Assembly: GCA_947479815.1 (NCBI GenBank) | Contig: CANKAT010000005.1 | Coordinates: 1 to 64,000, forward strand | Reading direction: 5' to 3' | Length of the DNA stretch: 64,000 nucleotides | Source: Sphingobacteriaceae bacterium | GTDB lineage: Bacteria > Bacteroidota > Bacteroidia > Sphingobacteriales > Sphingobacteriaceae | Part shown: piece by piece, positions 54,225-63,186 of the stretch | Layout of the letters: the number at the start of each line of letters is the position of its first letter | Position numbering within the stretch: the first letter of the stretch is position 1 | Translations under genes and position numbers: made by a program | Notes under the pieces: generated by a model | Told to the model about the DNA's origin: nothing | Databases searched by the model: none | What the model saw: the letters and a program-made list of their open reading frames with translations, nothing else

Positions 54225-54758
54225 TTATTTTGCTGTATTTGGTGCTACGCTTAATCCAAGGCTTGCCTTCAAGTTTATATCAGAGGCAATGGCACTTCTA
54301 AGTACATATTCAACTCGAATACGAACGGTTGATCCTTTAATAAAGTTGTCAACTAATAGGGTTGAATCTGCATCAAGCATGATACTGCTTCCAACAGTGG
54401 TTGCAACATCATTTCTTGAAGCTATCAGCAATTCTTTACTACTATCACCGCGAGAAATATAAATTTTAAATGATTTAAATACTCCCAAAGTCTGACCAGA
54501 AGGTGAAGTAGCATCAATCTTAACAGTGGCTACACGCACGTCTCTAATGGATTTTGTATTGGAAGCCTGACCGGTAAAAATTTGGTCGAAACTACTCGCC
54601 TGACTTGTAGCAGATTGTTCTGTATTGATCTTAGAAGTAACAGGAACCACCAAAATGGCTGTGTAGGGAAAGGTTGAGCGTATAATAGATTGTACTGTAG
54701 AGCAGCCGGTAAAAATTGTACCGAAAACAATTAATGCTAAAATTGATCTTTTCATCAT
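54225..54758 (-). CDS. Hypothetical lipoprotein
   Basis: A 177-residue exported protein with lipobox (FTGCS, Cys near residue 18). The mature part is Ser/Thr-rich with alternating hydrophobic residues that suggest a beta-sandwich. No family is recognised. I chose ATG 54758 (MMKRSILALIVFG); an upstream ATG would put nine polar residues before the signal. It lies 46 bases before pnuC in the same direction, but no functional link is evident. Confidence 0.7.
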   Translation of the reverse strand: MMKRSILALIVFGTIFTGCSTVQSIIRSTFPYTAILVVPVTSKINTEQSATSQASSFDQIFTGQASNTKSIRDVRVATVKIDATSPSGQTLGVFKSFKIYISRGDSSKELLIASRNDVATTVGSSIMLDADSTLLVDNFIKGSTVRIRVEYVLRSAIASDINLKASLGLSVAPNTAK

Positions 54759-54974
54759 ACTATTTTGTTTAGAATCGGTATCCACTCAAGGATAAAAATT
54801 AATGTTGTGAATTCATACTTTTCATTAAGCCAATAACAGACCAAAAGAAAAGTAAAGTCGTTAAATTTTTAGCAATGAACAATTGCAATAAACTCAAAAG
54901 CGAAATTCGAAAGAAATTCTTGTTTTTCATCCATGATTTTTAAAAAAAAGAAGCTTCATTAGCATAAAAAAATA

Positions 54975-54982
54975 TAACTTTG
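54975..54982 (+). promoter_or_regulatory. Candidate -7 element of carB
   Basis: TAACTTTG matches the -7 consensus, 86 bases before the carB ATG. No clear -33 TTG is seen. Confidence 0.4.
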
Positions 54983-55068
54983 CATCCCGACGAAGCAATC
55001 GGGATTTTAGTTCTTCAAAGCATTGTAATCTCGCATTTGTACAGTCAAAATTAGACTCTTAGAAGAAA

Positions 55069-57885
55069 ATGCCATTAGATACTTCCATCCGTTCAGTCCT
55101 GATCATCGGTTCAGGACCCATTATTATCGGCCAAGCCTGCGAATTTGATTATGCAGGATCACAAGCCGCACTATCGCTGAAAGACGAAGGAATTAAGGTT
55201 TCCATTATCAATTCTAACCCTGCCACAATTATGACAGATAAGGTTATTGCTGATCATGTTTATCTACTTCCTTTAACCTGCGAAAGCATAGAACTAATTT
55301 TAAAAGAACAGAAAATAGATGCTGTGCTGCCTACCATGGGCGGGCAAACTGCTCTAAATCTTTGTAAAGAGGCTGAAGAAAGAGGTATCTGGGCTGATCA
55401 TAAGGTCAGGATTGTGGGTGTTGATATGGCGGCGGTAGAAAAGACTGAGAACCGTGAAGAGTTCCGTAGATTGATGGTTGAGATTGGAGTGGGAGTGGCA
55501 AAATCTAAAATTGCCAATTCCTTTCTTGAAGGCAAGGAGGCTGCTCAAGAAATTGGATATCCTTTAGTTATCCGTCCATCATATACCCTTGGAGGTTCTG
55601 GGGGCGGCTTTGTTCATAAAAAAGAAGACTTTGATCAGGCTCTAAGTCGCGGATTACAGGCCTCACCTACCCATGAAGTATTAGTTGAGAAAGCCGTTAT
55701 AGGTTGGAAAGAATATGAGCTTGAGCTTCTTAGAGATGGAAATGACAATGTAATTATCATCTGCGCAATAGAAAATTTCGACCCAATGGGTATCCATACC
55801 GGAGATTCTATTACTGTTGCCCCTACCATGACATTAAGTGATCGTTGCTATCAGGAAATGCGTAATCAAGCAATTCATATGATGCGGTCAATCGGTAATT
55901 TTGCTGGTGGATGTAATGTGCAATTTTCAGTTGACCCCGCCACGGAGGATATTATTGCGATTGAAATTAACCCTAGAGTATCTCGCTCATCTGCATTAGC
56001 ATCAAAAGCAACTGGATATCCAATTGCAAAAATTGCGGCTAAATTAGCTATCGGATATAATCTAGATGAAATTGAAAACCAAATCACTAAAACTACTTCA
56101 GCATATTTTGAGCCAGCTTTAGATTATGTGATTGTTAAAATACCTCGTTGGAACTTTGATAAATTTAAAGGTGCCAATACAGAACTGGGTTTGCAAATGA
56201 AATCAGTTGGCGAGGTGATGGCTATAGGCCGAACCTTTATCGAAGCCTTGCAAAAAGCTTGTCAGAGTTTAGAGACCAATCGCCTTGGGCTAGGTGCAGA
56301 CGGCCGACAAAGCCGCAACCTGGAAGAAATCATGCATAGCCTGGAACATCCAAGCTGGGATCGCCTTTTCCATGTCAAAGATGCAATGAGCCTGGGGGTT
56401 CCGCTAGAGTCTATCCGTAAGATAACTCATATCGACAAATGGTTCCTGGTGCAGATCATGGAGCTTGTTAATATGGAGGTTGAATTGAAGCGCTATTCCT
56501 TAAAAAACATACCTACAGATTTCTTCATCACATTGAAGCAAAAAGGATATGCAGACGCTCAAATAGCTTGGTTACTTGGAAATGTAACAGAAGATGAAGT
56601 ATATGATCGCCGTAAAGAACTAGGTATACACAGAGTATATAAAATGGTTGATACCTGTGCGGCTGAATTCCCTGCTAAAACACCTTATTTCTATTCCACT
56701 TTCGAAGATGAAAATGAATCGATCGTAAGCGATAAGAAAAAAATAATCGTTCTTGGCTCTGGTCCAAACCGTATCGGGCAAGGTATCGAATTTGATTATT
56801 CATGTGTGCATGGTTTACTGGCAGCAAAAGAAGCCGGTTATGAAGCGATCATGATCAATTGTAATCCCGAAACGGTTTCAACCGACTTTAATATGGCTGA
56901 TAAGCTATATTTTGAGCCGGTATTCTGGGAACATGTACGTGAAATCATTGAACTTGAAAAACCTGAAGGAGTAATTGTTCAACTTGGCGGACAAACAGCA
57001 CTTAAAATGGCTGAGAAACTTCATGAAAAAGGCATCAAAATTATTGGATCCTCATTCAATAGCATGGATATCGCCGAAGACCGTGGACGATTCTCTGATT
57101 TATTGAAGGAAATGAATATTCCTTATCCTTTATACGGGGTAGCAGAAAGCGCAGAAGAAGCATTGCAAGTTGCTCATAAAGTTGGATACCCAGTACTTGT
57201 TCGTCCTAGTTATGTATTAGGAGGTCAAGGAATGAGCATCGTGATTAATGATGAAGACCTTGAAAAAGCAGTGGTTACATTATTAAGAAACCTTCCTGGG
57301 AATCGTGTGCTGATCGATCATTTCCTTGACAGAGCCGAAGAGGCTGAATCAGATTCCATATCAGACGGTGATGATTTTCATATCATTGGTTTAATGGAAC
57401 ATATTGAGCCCGCTGGTATTCACTCTGGCGACTCCTATGCAGTTTTACCTCCATTCAGTTTATCTCCAAAAGTTATTGAATTAATGGAAGAGTACAGCAA
57501 GCGAATTGCAAAGGCTCTTAATGTCAGAGGTTTATTAAATATTCAGTTCGCAATTAAGGATGAAAAAGTATACGTGATCGAGGCAAACCCAAGAGCTTCT
57601 AGAACTGTTCCGTTCATTGCAAAAGCATACGATGTTCCTTACATCAATATTGCGGCAAAAATCATGCTGGGTACTCATAAACTGAAAGACTTTACCATTG
57701 TTCGCAAACTGGAAGGGTATGCAATTAAAGAACCAGTATTCTCTTTCGATAAGTTCCCTGAAGTTAAAAAGGAATTAGGCCCTGAAATGAAATCAACCGG
57801 TGAAGCTATACGTTTTATACGTGATTTAGAGGATCCCTATTTCAGACATTTATATAAGGAGAAATCGATGTACCTTTCTAAATAA
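55069..57885 (+). CDS. carB: Carbamoyl-phosphate synthase large subunit
   Basis: A 938-residue enzyme with two ATP-grasp halves (residues about 1-400 and 550-935) that makes carbamoyl phosphate from glutamine-derived ammonia, bicarbonate and two ATP for arginine and pyrimidine synthesis. GSGPIIIGQACEFDYAG near residue 13, its repeat GSGPNRIGQGIEFDY near 563, TMGGQTALNL and PRVSRSSALASKATGYPIAK are all in place. The protein stops where the C-terminal MGS-like regulatory domain of E. coli CarB (about 140 residues) would begin, so allosteric control by UMP/ornithine is probably missing or different. Confidence 0.93.
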   Translation: MPLDTSIRSVLIIGSGPIIIGQACEFDYAGSQAALSLKDEGIKVSIINSNPATIMTDKVIADHVYLLPLTCESIELILKEQKIDAVLPTMGGQTALNLCKEAEERGIWADHKVRIVGVDMAAVEKTENREEFRRLMVEIGVGVAKSKIANSFLEGKEAAQEIGYPLVIRPSYTLGGSGGGFVHKKEDFDQALSRGLQASPTHEVLVEKAVIGWKEYELELLRDGNDNVIIICAIENFDPMGIHTGDSITVAPTMTLSDRCYQEMRNQAIHMMRSIGNFAGGCNVQFSVDPATEDIIAIEINPRVSRSSALASKATGYPIAKIAAKLAIGYNLDEIENQITKTTSAYFEPALDYVIVKIPRWNFDKFKGANTELGLQMKSVGEVMAIGRTFIEALQKACQSLETNRLGLGADGRQSRNLEEIMHSLEHPSWDRLFHVKDAMSLGVPLESIRKITHIDKWFLVQIMELVNMEVELKRYSLKNIPTDFFITLKQKGYADAQIAWLLGNVTEDEVYDRRKELGIHRVYKMVDTCAAEFPAKTPYFYSTFEDENESIVSDKKKIIVLGSGPNRIGQGIEFDYSCVHGLLAAKEAGYEAIMINCNPETVSTDFNMADKLYFEPVFWEHVREIIELEKPEGVIVQLGGQTALKMAEKLHEKGIKIIGSSFNSMDIAEDRGRFSDLLKEMNIPYPLYGVAESAEEALQVAHKVGYPVLVRPSYVLGGQGMSIVINDEDLEKAVVTLLRNLPGNRVLIDHFLDRAEEAESDSISDGDDFHIIGLMEHIEPAGIHSGDSYAVLPPFSLSPKVIELMEEYSKRIAKALNVRGLLNIQFAIKDEKVYVIEANPRASRTVPFIAKAYDVPYINIAAKIMLGTHKLKDFTIVRKLEGYAIKEPVFSFDKFPEVKKELGPEMKSTGEAIRFIRDLEDPYFRHLYKEKSMYLSK

Positions 57886-57955
57886 GCGGAAAGCTAAAAG
57901 GCTAAAGCTGAAAGCCTAAAGCGGAAAGCTAAAAGCCTAAAGCTGAAAGTTAAAA
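57886..57955 (+). repeat. 35-bp tandem repeat after carB
   Basis: Two copies (57886-57920 and 57921-57955) of a 35-bp unit, each built of GAAAGCTAAA-like sub-repeats, begin right at the carB stop. Looser copies run on to about 57985. Confidence 0.8.
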
Positions 57956-57987
57956 GTTAAAAACCTAAAGAGCTAAAAGATTAAATA

Positions 57988-58025
57988 AAAAAAGGCCTGC
58001 GGAATTAATCTGTGGGCCTTTTTTA
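57988..58025 (+). terminator. Terminator of carB
   Basis: AAAAGGCC and GGCCTTTTTT pair around an imperfect middle and are followed by a T-run. Confidence 0.7.
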
Positions 58026-58069
58026 TGGGAGAGTTGAAGATTTATATTTGTTTTATGGATATGAAGCAC

Positions 58070-58395
58070 AATTATTTTTATCCGACACGCTCGCTCCAAA
58101 GGAGTCCTACGGACACTGACCTTTAATAACCGTTCTTCCGCATTGTCCAGTCCCGATAGCTATCGGGAGCTATCGGGAATGTGCGGCAATTACCGTCCTA
58201 GTCCTCGCAGAACCTTTCATAGCAGCAGGCGCAGCGGTGGCATTTATTCGGTGTAGTTTATTGTTTTTTAAAGGCGCTCATAGTCTCGCCGTACCGCCTC
58301 GGCATTGGTACTTTTTTCCTACAGAAAAAGGTAAAGCCCCCGCGGCTATGAGCGGGAAGAAATTATGAATGGTAGGCAGGAAAATCCAGGCACAG
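58070..58395. repeat. Repeat module C
   Basis: Direct repeat of 59050-59375. It shares the CTCCAAAGGAGTCCTACGGAC core with copies A and B, and holds the 16-bp palindrome CCCGATAGCTATCGGG, an inverted pair CGCTCATAG...CTATGAGCG and a TACTTTTTT/AAAAAGGTA hairpin (58309-58333). No coding frame is credible. Confidence 0.8.
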
Positions 58396-58439
58396 GAAAA
58401 CTTATATCAATCTTAAACAAATCGTCCATTCACTGAACC

Positions 58440-58600
58440 TCCGTTCACCTCTCTTCCGCATTGACTGGTGCGGCAATTACTGTCCTAGCCCTCGCAGAAC
58501 CTTTCATAGCAGCAGGCGCAGCGGTAGCGTTTTGGTTCTTTTTTGCTACAGAAAAAGAACTAGGCCCCCGCGGCTATGAGCGGAATGAAATTATACATGC
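58440..58600. repeat. Repeat module D (shortened)
   Basis: Shares with modules C and E the stretch from CTCTTCCGC through CGCGGCTATGAGCGG but lacks the palindrome and the CGCTCATAG part. It has a perfect GTTCTTTTT/AAAAAGAAC hairpin (58535-58560), complementary in changed bases. Confidence 0.75.
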
Positions 58601-59060
58601 TTGGTGAGAAACACCAAGCAGAAGAAACATAAAATTATTCTAAAATAATTTTATATCAATATTTGATACTTTTTTCTTGATGAAAAAGTATCCAAATGCC
58701 GAAGCGCCCTTCAGCGATGAGACCATGAAGGCCATTCAAAAACAATAAAAAAATCCTGAATACTTCAAGAAAGAACGATGCTTCCACCGCTCCAAAGGAG
58801 TCCTACGGACACAGGGCAAAACACCTGGCCCGCCGTTCTTTCATCCCACCGCACGAGTATTCTGATTCATTTGGTATTAATTTTCATTAGTCAAAACTTG
58901 ACAGAGTACTAAGGTGAACGTTAGTGGGGGTTATGAATGTTCATCCACAAACGGCTACGTACAGGGCTTTGATGATTTGTATTAAAGGATGCTATTAGTA
59001 CTACTGCCCTGTCCAATGCCGCGCAAGACGGATAAAATAATGAAATTCAATTTTTATTCT
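58600..59060. repeat. Structured interspersed repeat, copy B
   Basis: Closely matches 1-375 in the same orientation, including all three hairpins (closing stem 58769-58777/58834-58842) and an altered palindrome ATGAATGTTCAT. It carries an extra 70 bases after GTATCCAAA, near 58696-58765, absent from copy A. It starts with the hairpin TGCTTGGTG / CACCAAGCA at 58600-58622. Confidence 0.8.
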
Positions 59061-59375
59061 CCGCCACGCTTGCTCCAAAGGAGTCCTACGGACACAGACC
59101 TTAACCTCTCTTCCGCCTTGTCCCGTCCCGATAGCTATCGGGAGCTATCGGGAGTGTGCGGCAATTACAGACCCAGCCCTCGCAGAACCTTTCATAGCAT
59201 CAGGCGCAGCGGTAGCGGTTATTCGCTGATGTTTATTGTTTTTTAAAGGCGCTCATAGTCTCGTCGTACCGCCTCGGCATTGGTAATTTTTTTCTACAGA
59301 AAAAGGTAAAGCCCCCGCGGCTATGAGCGGAATGAAATTATACATGCTTGGTGGGTACCACCAAGCATAAGAAAA
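59050..59375. repeat. Repeat module E
   Basis: Second copy of module C in the same orientation, with the same palindrome CCCGATAGCTATCGGG and the CGCTCATAG/CTATGAGCG pair. It ends at the hairpin TGCTTGGTG / CACCAAGCA (about 59344-59367). The short open frame here is not a gene. Confidence 0.8.
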
Positions 59376-59529
59376 TTTGTTTTTGCCTTTGGGCCAATAG
59401 ACTCCTTTGGAGCAAAGAGTATTTGTGTCTTTTGTCTTGAAATAAAAAACCTAAAACCGAATTGACAGAATAAAACTTCGAAATTGGATTTTTCTGTTGC
59501 ATCTTTATTAAACAATTAATGAAGCATTC

Positions 59530-60987
59530 ATGAATAAACTGAATAAGGACGATGCGGCATACAAGTCAGGAATGAAAATTGGTCTATTCGGCATCGGCCT
59601 GGATACCTACTGGCCACAATTTCCAGGATTGAAGGAGCGTTTAGAAGCTTATCTAGGTACCGTTGAACAAAAGCTATCTCAAATTCATCCTTTAATTGTT
59701 AATGCCGGCTTAGTTGACACCACTGATAAAGCATTTCAGGCAGGTAAAATGTTTAAATCCGAAGATGTTGATCTGATTTTTTTATATGTCACAACGTATG
59801 CATTATCGTCAACAGTACTACCCGTAGTACAAAGGGCAAAGGTTCCGGTTATCCTATTAAATCTTTCTCCTGAAGCGGCTATTGATTATACCGCTTTCAA
59901 TTCCATGTCTGACCGTACCAAAATGACAGGTGAATGGCTTTCATATTGCTCACCCTGTTCTGTTCCAGAAATTGCCAATGTATTTAACCGTGTTGGCATT
60001 AAATTTCATCAGATAACCGGAATGCTAAATGATGATGAAGAATGCTGGAATGAAGTTTTTGAATGGGTTGAAGCAGCCAAAGTAGCCCACATCATGGCTT
60101 ATAACCGTATGGGATGCATGGGTCATTATTATAGCGGAATGCTTGATATCTATACAGACCTCACTCAGCAATACGCACATTTTGGAGGGCATATTGAACT
60201 GATTGAAGTTGAAGAGCTTGCAAGCCTTAGAAAGGAGGTTAGTAAGCTGGAATTAGAAGATCGATTAAAGCTTTTCTTTGAAACTTTTGATGTGCAATCG
60301 GATTGTCCAAAAGACGAGATGGAGAAAGCCGCTATCACCTCTGTTGCACTCGATAAATTGGTAGCAAAACACCAGCTTGGATCAATGGCCTATTATTATA
60401 AAGGCACCGGAAATATTGAAAACGAACAAGCCATCGCTTCTATCATTTTAGGTAATTCATTGCTAACAGCAAATGGAATACCGGTTGCCGGCGAATATGA
60501 GATAAAAAACGTGCAGGCCATGAAAATTATGGACTCTTTTGGCGCTGGTGGATCATTTACCGAATACTATGCCATGGACTTTAATGAAGACGTTGTATTA
60601 ATGGGCCATGATGGTCCAGGGCATATTGCCATATCAGAAGGGAAAACTAAAGTGCGCCCTCTGCAAGTGTATCATGGTAAAGTTGGTAAAGGTATTTCAG
60701 TAGAAATGATGGTGAAAAATGGTCCAGTAACATTGCTTTCAGTAGCAGAAAAAAGCGGTGGCGGGCTCATGTTGCTCCTAGCAGAAGGTGAATCTGTTGC
60801 GGGCCCTGTGCTTCAAATTGGCAATACCAATAGCCGATATAAATTCTCGATTGGGGCAAGAAACTTTGTAAATAAGTGGAATAGCCATGGTCCTGCACAT
60901 CATTGTGCCGTAGGCATTGGGCATATCAGTTCAAAAATTGAAAAACTCGGCCAATTATTAAATATGGAGGTAGTAAAGGTTTGTTAA
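59530..60987 (+). CDS. L-fucose/L-arabinose isomerase family protein
   Basis: A 485-residue protein with the fucose/arabinose isomerase fold. Visible are GLFGIGLDTYWPQFPG near residue 18, NLSPEAAIDYTAFN near 116, the metal-site regions VAGEYEIKN and MGHDGPGHIAISEG near 318 and 358, and NSHGPAHHCAVGIGH near the end. It may interconvert an aldose and ketose, but the substrate cannot be told; it is not next to other sugar genes. The start follows the repeat field, and a strong terminator ends it. Confidence 0.85.
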   Translation: MNKLNKDDAAYKSGMKIGLFGIGLDTYWPQFPGLKERLEAYLGTVEQKLSQIHPLIVNAGLVDTTDKAFQAGKMFKSEDVDLIFLYVTTYALSSTVLPVVQRAKVPVILLNLSPEAAIDYTAFNSMSDRTKMTGEWLSYCSPCSVPEIANVFNRVGIKFHQITGMLNDDEECWNEVFEWVEAAKVAHIMAYNRMGCMGHYYSGMLDIYTDLTQQYAHFGGHIELIEVEELASLRKEVSKLELEDRLKLFFETFDVQSDCPKDEMEKAAITSVALDKLVAKHQLGSMAYYYKGTGNIENEQAIASIILGNSLLTANGIPVAGEYEIKNVQAMKIMDSFGAGGSFTEYYAMDFNEDVVLMGHDGPGHIAISEGKTKVRPLQVYHGKVGKGISVEMMVKNGPVTLLSVAEKSGGGLMLLLAEGESVAGPVLQIGNTNSRYKFSIGARNFVNKWNSHGPAHHCAVGIGHISSKIEKLGQLLNMEVVKVC

Positions 60988-61005
60988 TGGTAGGTACCAC
61001 CCCAT

Positions 61006-61046
61006 AAAAAAGGGAGCTTTCTAATACAGAAAAGCTCCCTTTTTTA
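61006..61046 (+). terminator. Terminator of the isomerase-family gene
   Basis: AAAAAAGGGAGCTTT and AAAGCTCCCTTTTTT form a long stem with T-runs on both strands; it can also serve the convergent DUF4920 gene. Confidence 0.9.
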
Positions 61047-61061
61047 TACTATTCCTAAATA

Positions 61062-61550
61062 TCAATTCATTACAACCACACCTTTGGCTTCATAAGCCAA
61101 ATTTTCTTTTGGAGTAGTGATTGCAGCGATTTCGTCTTCAGACTTTCCTCCATCTTTTGCATAATGCCTAAGCGTTTCAACTGAAGTTGTATCAGTGTAA
61201 GCAAAACCATCCAAAATAACCTCTTTACCTGTAAGGTCTTTTGGAACAAAAATCTTATAATCTTTAAAAGTAACACGTATATCATTACCATTGCCAAGGT
61301 CCATGATCATCCAACAACCTTTGTTCTTGCATACTTCCTTAACCAATCCTTTGATCTTTATATCCTTTTTACTTTCGCCAACCATTGCTGTTTGAAGGGC
61401 CGAGATTTCAATTACATTATCATTTTTAACAGAGTCGCCATACACGGCGGTTCCTTTTACATTTTGAACTGCCTTTAATTCTGTTTTGGGAGTAGAATTA
61501 CATGAGGCAAGAAAAGCCAAGGCAATTACTGAAAGTAGTATTGTTCTCAT
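61062..61550 (-). CDS. DUF4920 domain lipoprotein
   Basis: A 162-residue exported lipoprotein (lipobox LASCNS, Cys near residue 17). The mature part has a beta-rich OB-like region with the Cys pair of CKNKGCWMIMDLG near residue 74, a hallmark of DUF4920. Function is unknown. It may be a single-gene transcript, with a shared terminator downstream and an AT-rich gap of 90 bases from radA upstream. Confidence 0.85.
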   Translation of the reverse strand: MRTILLSVIALAFLASCNSTPKTELKAVQNVKGTAVYGDSVKNDNVIEISALQTAMVGESKKDIKIKGLVKEVCKNKGCWMIMDLGNGNDIRVTFKDYKIFVPKDLTGKEVILDGFAYTDTTSVETLRHYAKDGGKSEDEIAAITTPKENLAYEAKGVVVMN

Positions 61551-61640
61551 TATTTAAAAATTAAAGCTCAAAGTTGGAAAAAATAAAAATCATTTTTCGA
61601 AAAAATGTTTCTTATGACATTCTACAGAGGGAGTGAAATA

Positions 61641-63059
61641 CTAACCAAAAAGAGCATTAAAGACCTCCTCTACTTTTGCAACTGTTTTTATTGCGATCTT
61701 ATACTTTTGCCATTCTGGCGATGTTTTAACACCCCGTCCAGACGGAAGGTTATATTTAGAGATAAATATTTGCTCAAATCCTAGTTTTTCAGCCTCCGCT
61801 ATACGCTGCTCGATGCGGTTAACGGCTCTGATCTCACCAGATAGACCAACTTCAGCAGCAAAGCAAGTCTTGGTATCAACAGGCATATCTTCATGCGATG
61901 ATATGATTGCAACTACCACCGCCAGGTCGATACCCGGATCTTCGACTCTTAGTCCGCCAGCAATATTCAGAAATACATCCTTTGCACTCAACTTGAAACC
62001 GCAACGCTTTTCAAGAACGGCAAGCAGCATATTCATTCTTTTGGTATCAAAGCCAGTTGCAGAGCGCTGAGGAGTTCCATATGCCGAAACGCTAACTAAT
62101 GCCTGTGTTTCAATCAGCATCGGCCTCAAACCTTCCATCATTGCCGAAATGGTTATACCACTCAAAGGTTCATCTCTCTGCGAAAGTAGGATCTCTGAAG
62201 GATTTGACACTTCTCTTAATCCACTACCTTGCATTTCGTAGATTCCCAACTCTGAAGCTGAACCAAACCGATTTTTAACCGCACGTAAAATTCGATACAC
62301 ATGGTGCCTATCCCCTTCAAACTGCAATACTGTATCAACCATGTGCTCTAGGATCTTAGGCCCAGCGATCATGCCGTCTTTGGTAATGTGGCCAATCAAA
62401 AAAACAGGAGTTCCACTTTCTTTGGCAAAACGAAGAAGTTCTGCAGTACATTCTCTCACTTGTGAAACACTTCCGGGTGTAGATTCGATATGAGCAGAAT
62501 ATAAGGTCTGAATCGAATCTATGACCACCAAATCAGGTTGTAAGATCTCTATTTGTTTAAAGATATTCTGAGTAGAGGTTTCTGTTAAAATATAGGTATC
62601 GGCAGATTTTGAAGCTTTTTTTCCTGAATCGGGCACTAAGCGTTCGGCACGCATTTTTATCTGTTGCTCACTTTCTTCACCTGATACATAAAGTACTTTC
62701 AGACCGGGAAGGTTAAGAGCAACCTGCAGCATCAATGTTGATTTACCAATACCCGGTTCACCACCAATAAGAACAATGGATCCACTTACAATACCACCAC
62801 CCAATACCCTATTTAATTCCTTATCGGGGGTAATTAGTCGGTTCTCTTCCGAAAATACAATTTCATGAATAGCAGCAGGTTTATTGGAGCGCTGCATGCT
62901 TTTAGACCCAGATTTCCAGTCGGGTACAGATTGATTGGCCTTCTCAATTATTTCTTCAACAAACGTATTCCATTGATTACAGGAAGGGCATTTTCCTAAC
63001 CATTTGGCAGATTCGTATCCGCAACTTTGACAGAAATAAGCGGAACGTGTTTTTGCCAT
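61641..63059 (-). CDS. radA: DNA repair protein RadA (Sms)
   Basis: A 472-residue RecA-like protein acting in recombination and branch migration. A zinc finger (CQSCGYESAKWLGKCPSC, residues 9-26) precedes the ATPase domain with Walker A GGEPGIGKST near 97, the RadA-specific KNRFG near 260 and a C-terminal Lon-protease-like domain. All motifs are intact and the length is normal. It lies between DUF4920 and rng, on the same strand as rng. Confidence 0.96.
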   Translation of the reverse strand: MAKTRSAYFCQSCGYESAKWLGKCPSCNQWNTFVEEIIEKANQSVPDWKSGSKSMQRSNKPAAIHEIVFSEENRLITPDKELNRVLGGGIVSGSIVLIGGEPGIGKSTLMLQVALNLPGLKVLYVSGEESEQQIKMRAERLVPDSGKKASKSADTYILTETSTQNIFKQIEILQPDLVVIDSIQTLYSAHIESTPGSVSQVRECTAELLRFAKESGTPVFLIGHITKDGMIAGPKILEHMVDTVLQFEGDRHHVYRILRAVKNRFGSASELGIYEMQGSGLREVSNPSEILLSQRDEPLSGITISAMMEGLRPMLIETQALVSVSAYGTPQRSATGFDTKRMNMLLAVLEKRCGFKLSAKDVFLNIAGGLRVEDPGIDLAVVVAIISSHEDMPVDTKTCFAAEVGLSGEIRAVNRIEQRIAEAEKLGFEQIFISKYNLPSGRGVKTSPEWQKYKIAIKTVAKVEEVFNALFG

Positions 63060-63129
63060 GGCTTATAAAATTTAGATTGCTAATTTATTGAAAAGAAAGC
63101 TATCAAATACAAAACAGAGTACTCAAAAA

Positions 63130-63166
63130 TAAAAAATGTGCAAACGAGGTTATCTCATTTGCACAT
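63130..63166 (-). terminator. Terminator of rng
   Basis: ATGTGCAAACGAG and CTCATTTGCACAT form a 13-bp stem with one mismatch and a GTTAT loop. The minus strand carries a T-rich run after it, 20 bases past the rng stop. Confidence 0.8.
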
Positions 63167-63186
63167 GTATAGGGTTAAGATAAGAT

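Noticed and set aside
58600-59367. Integron attC-like or CRISPR-like interpretation of the repeated TGCTTGGTG hairpins
   Set aside because: Spacers are not uniform, there are no Cas or integrase genes, and the two hairpins lie at borders of larger repeats.
58989-59515. Two open frames in the repeat field after carB
   Set aside because: They cross module borders, contain palindromes and match no family; they are by-products of the repeats.
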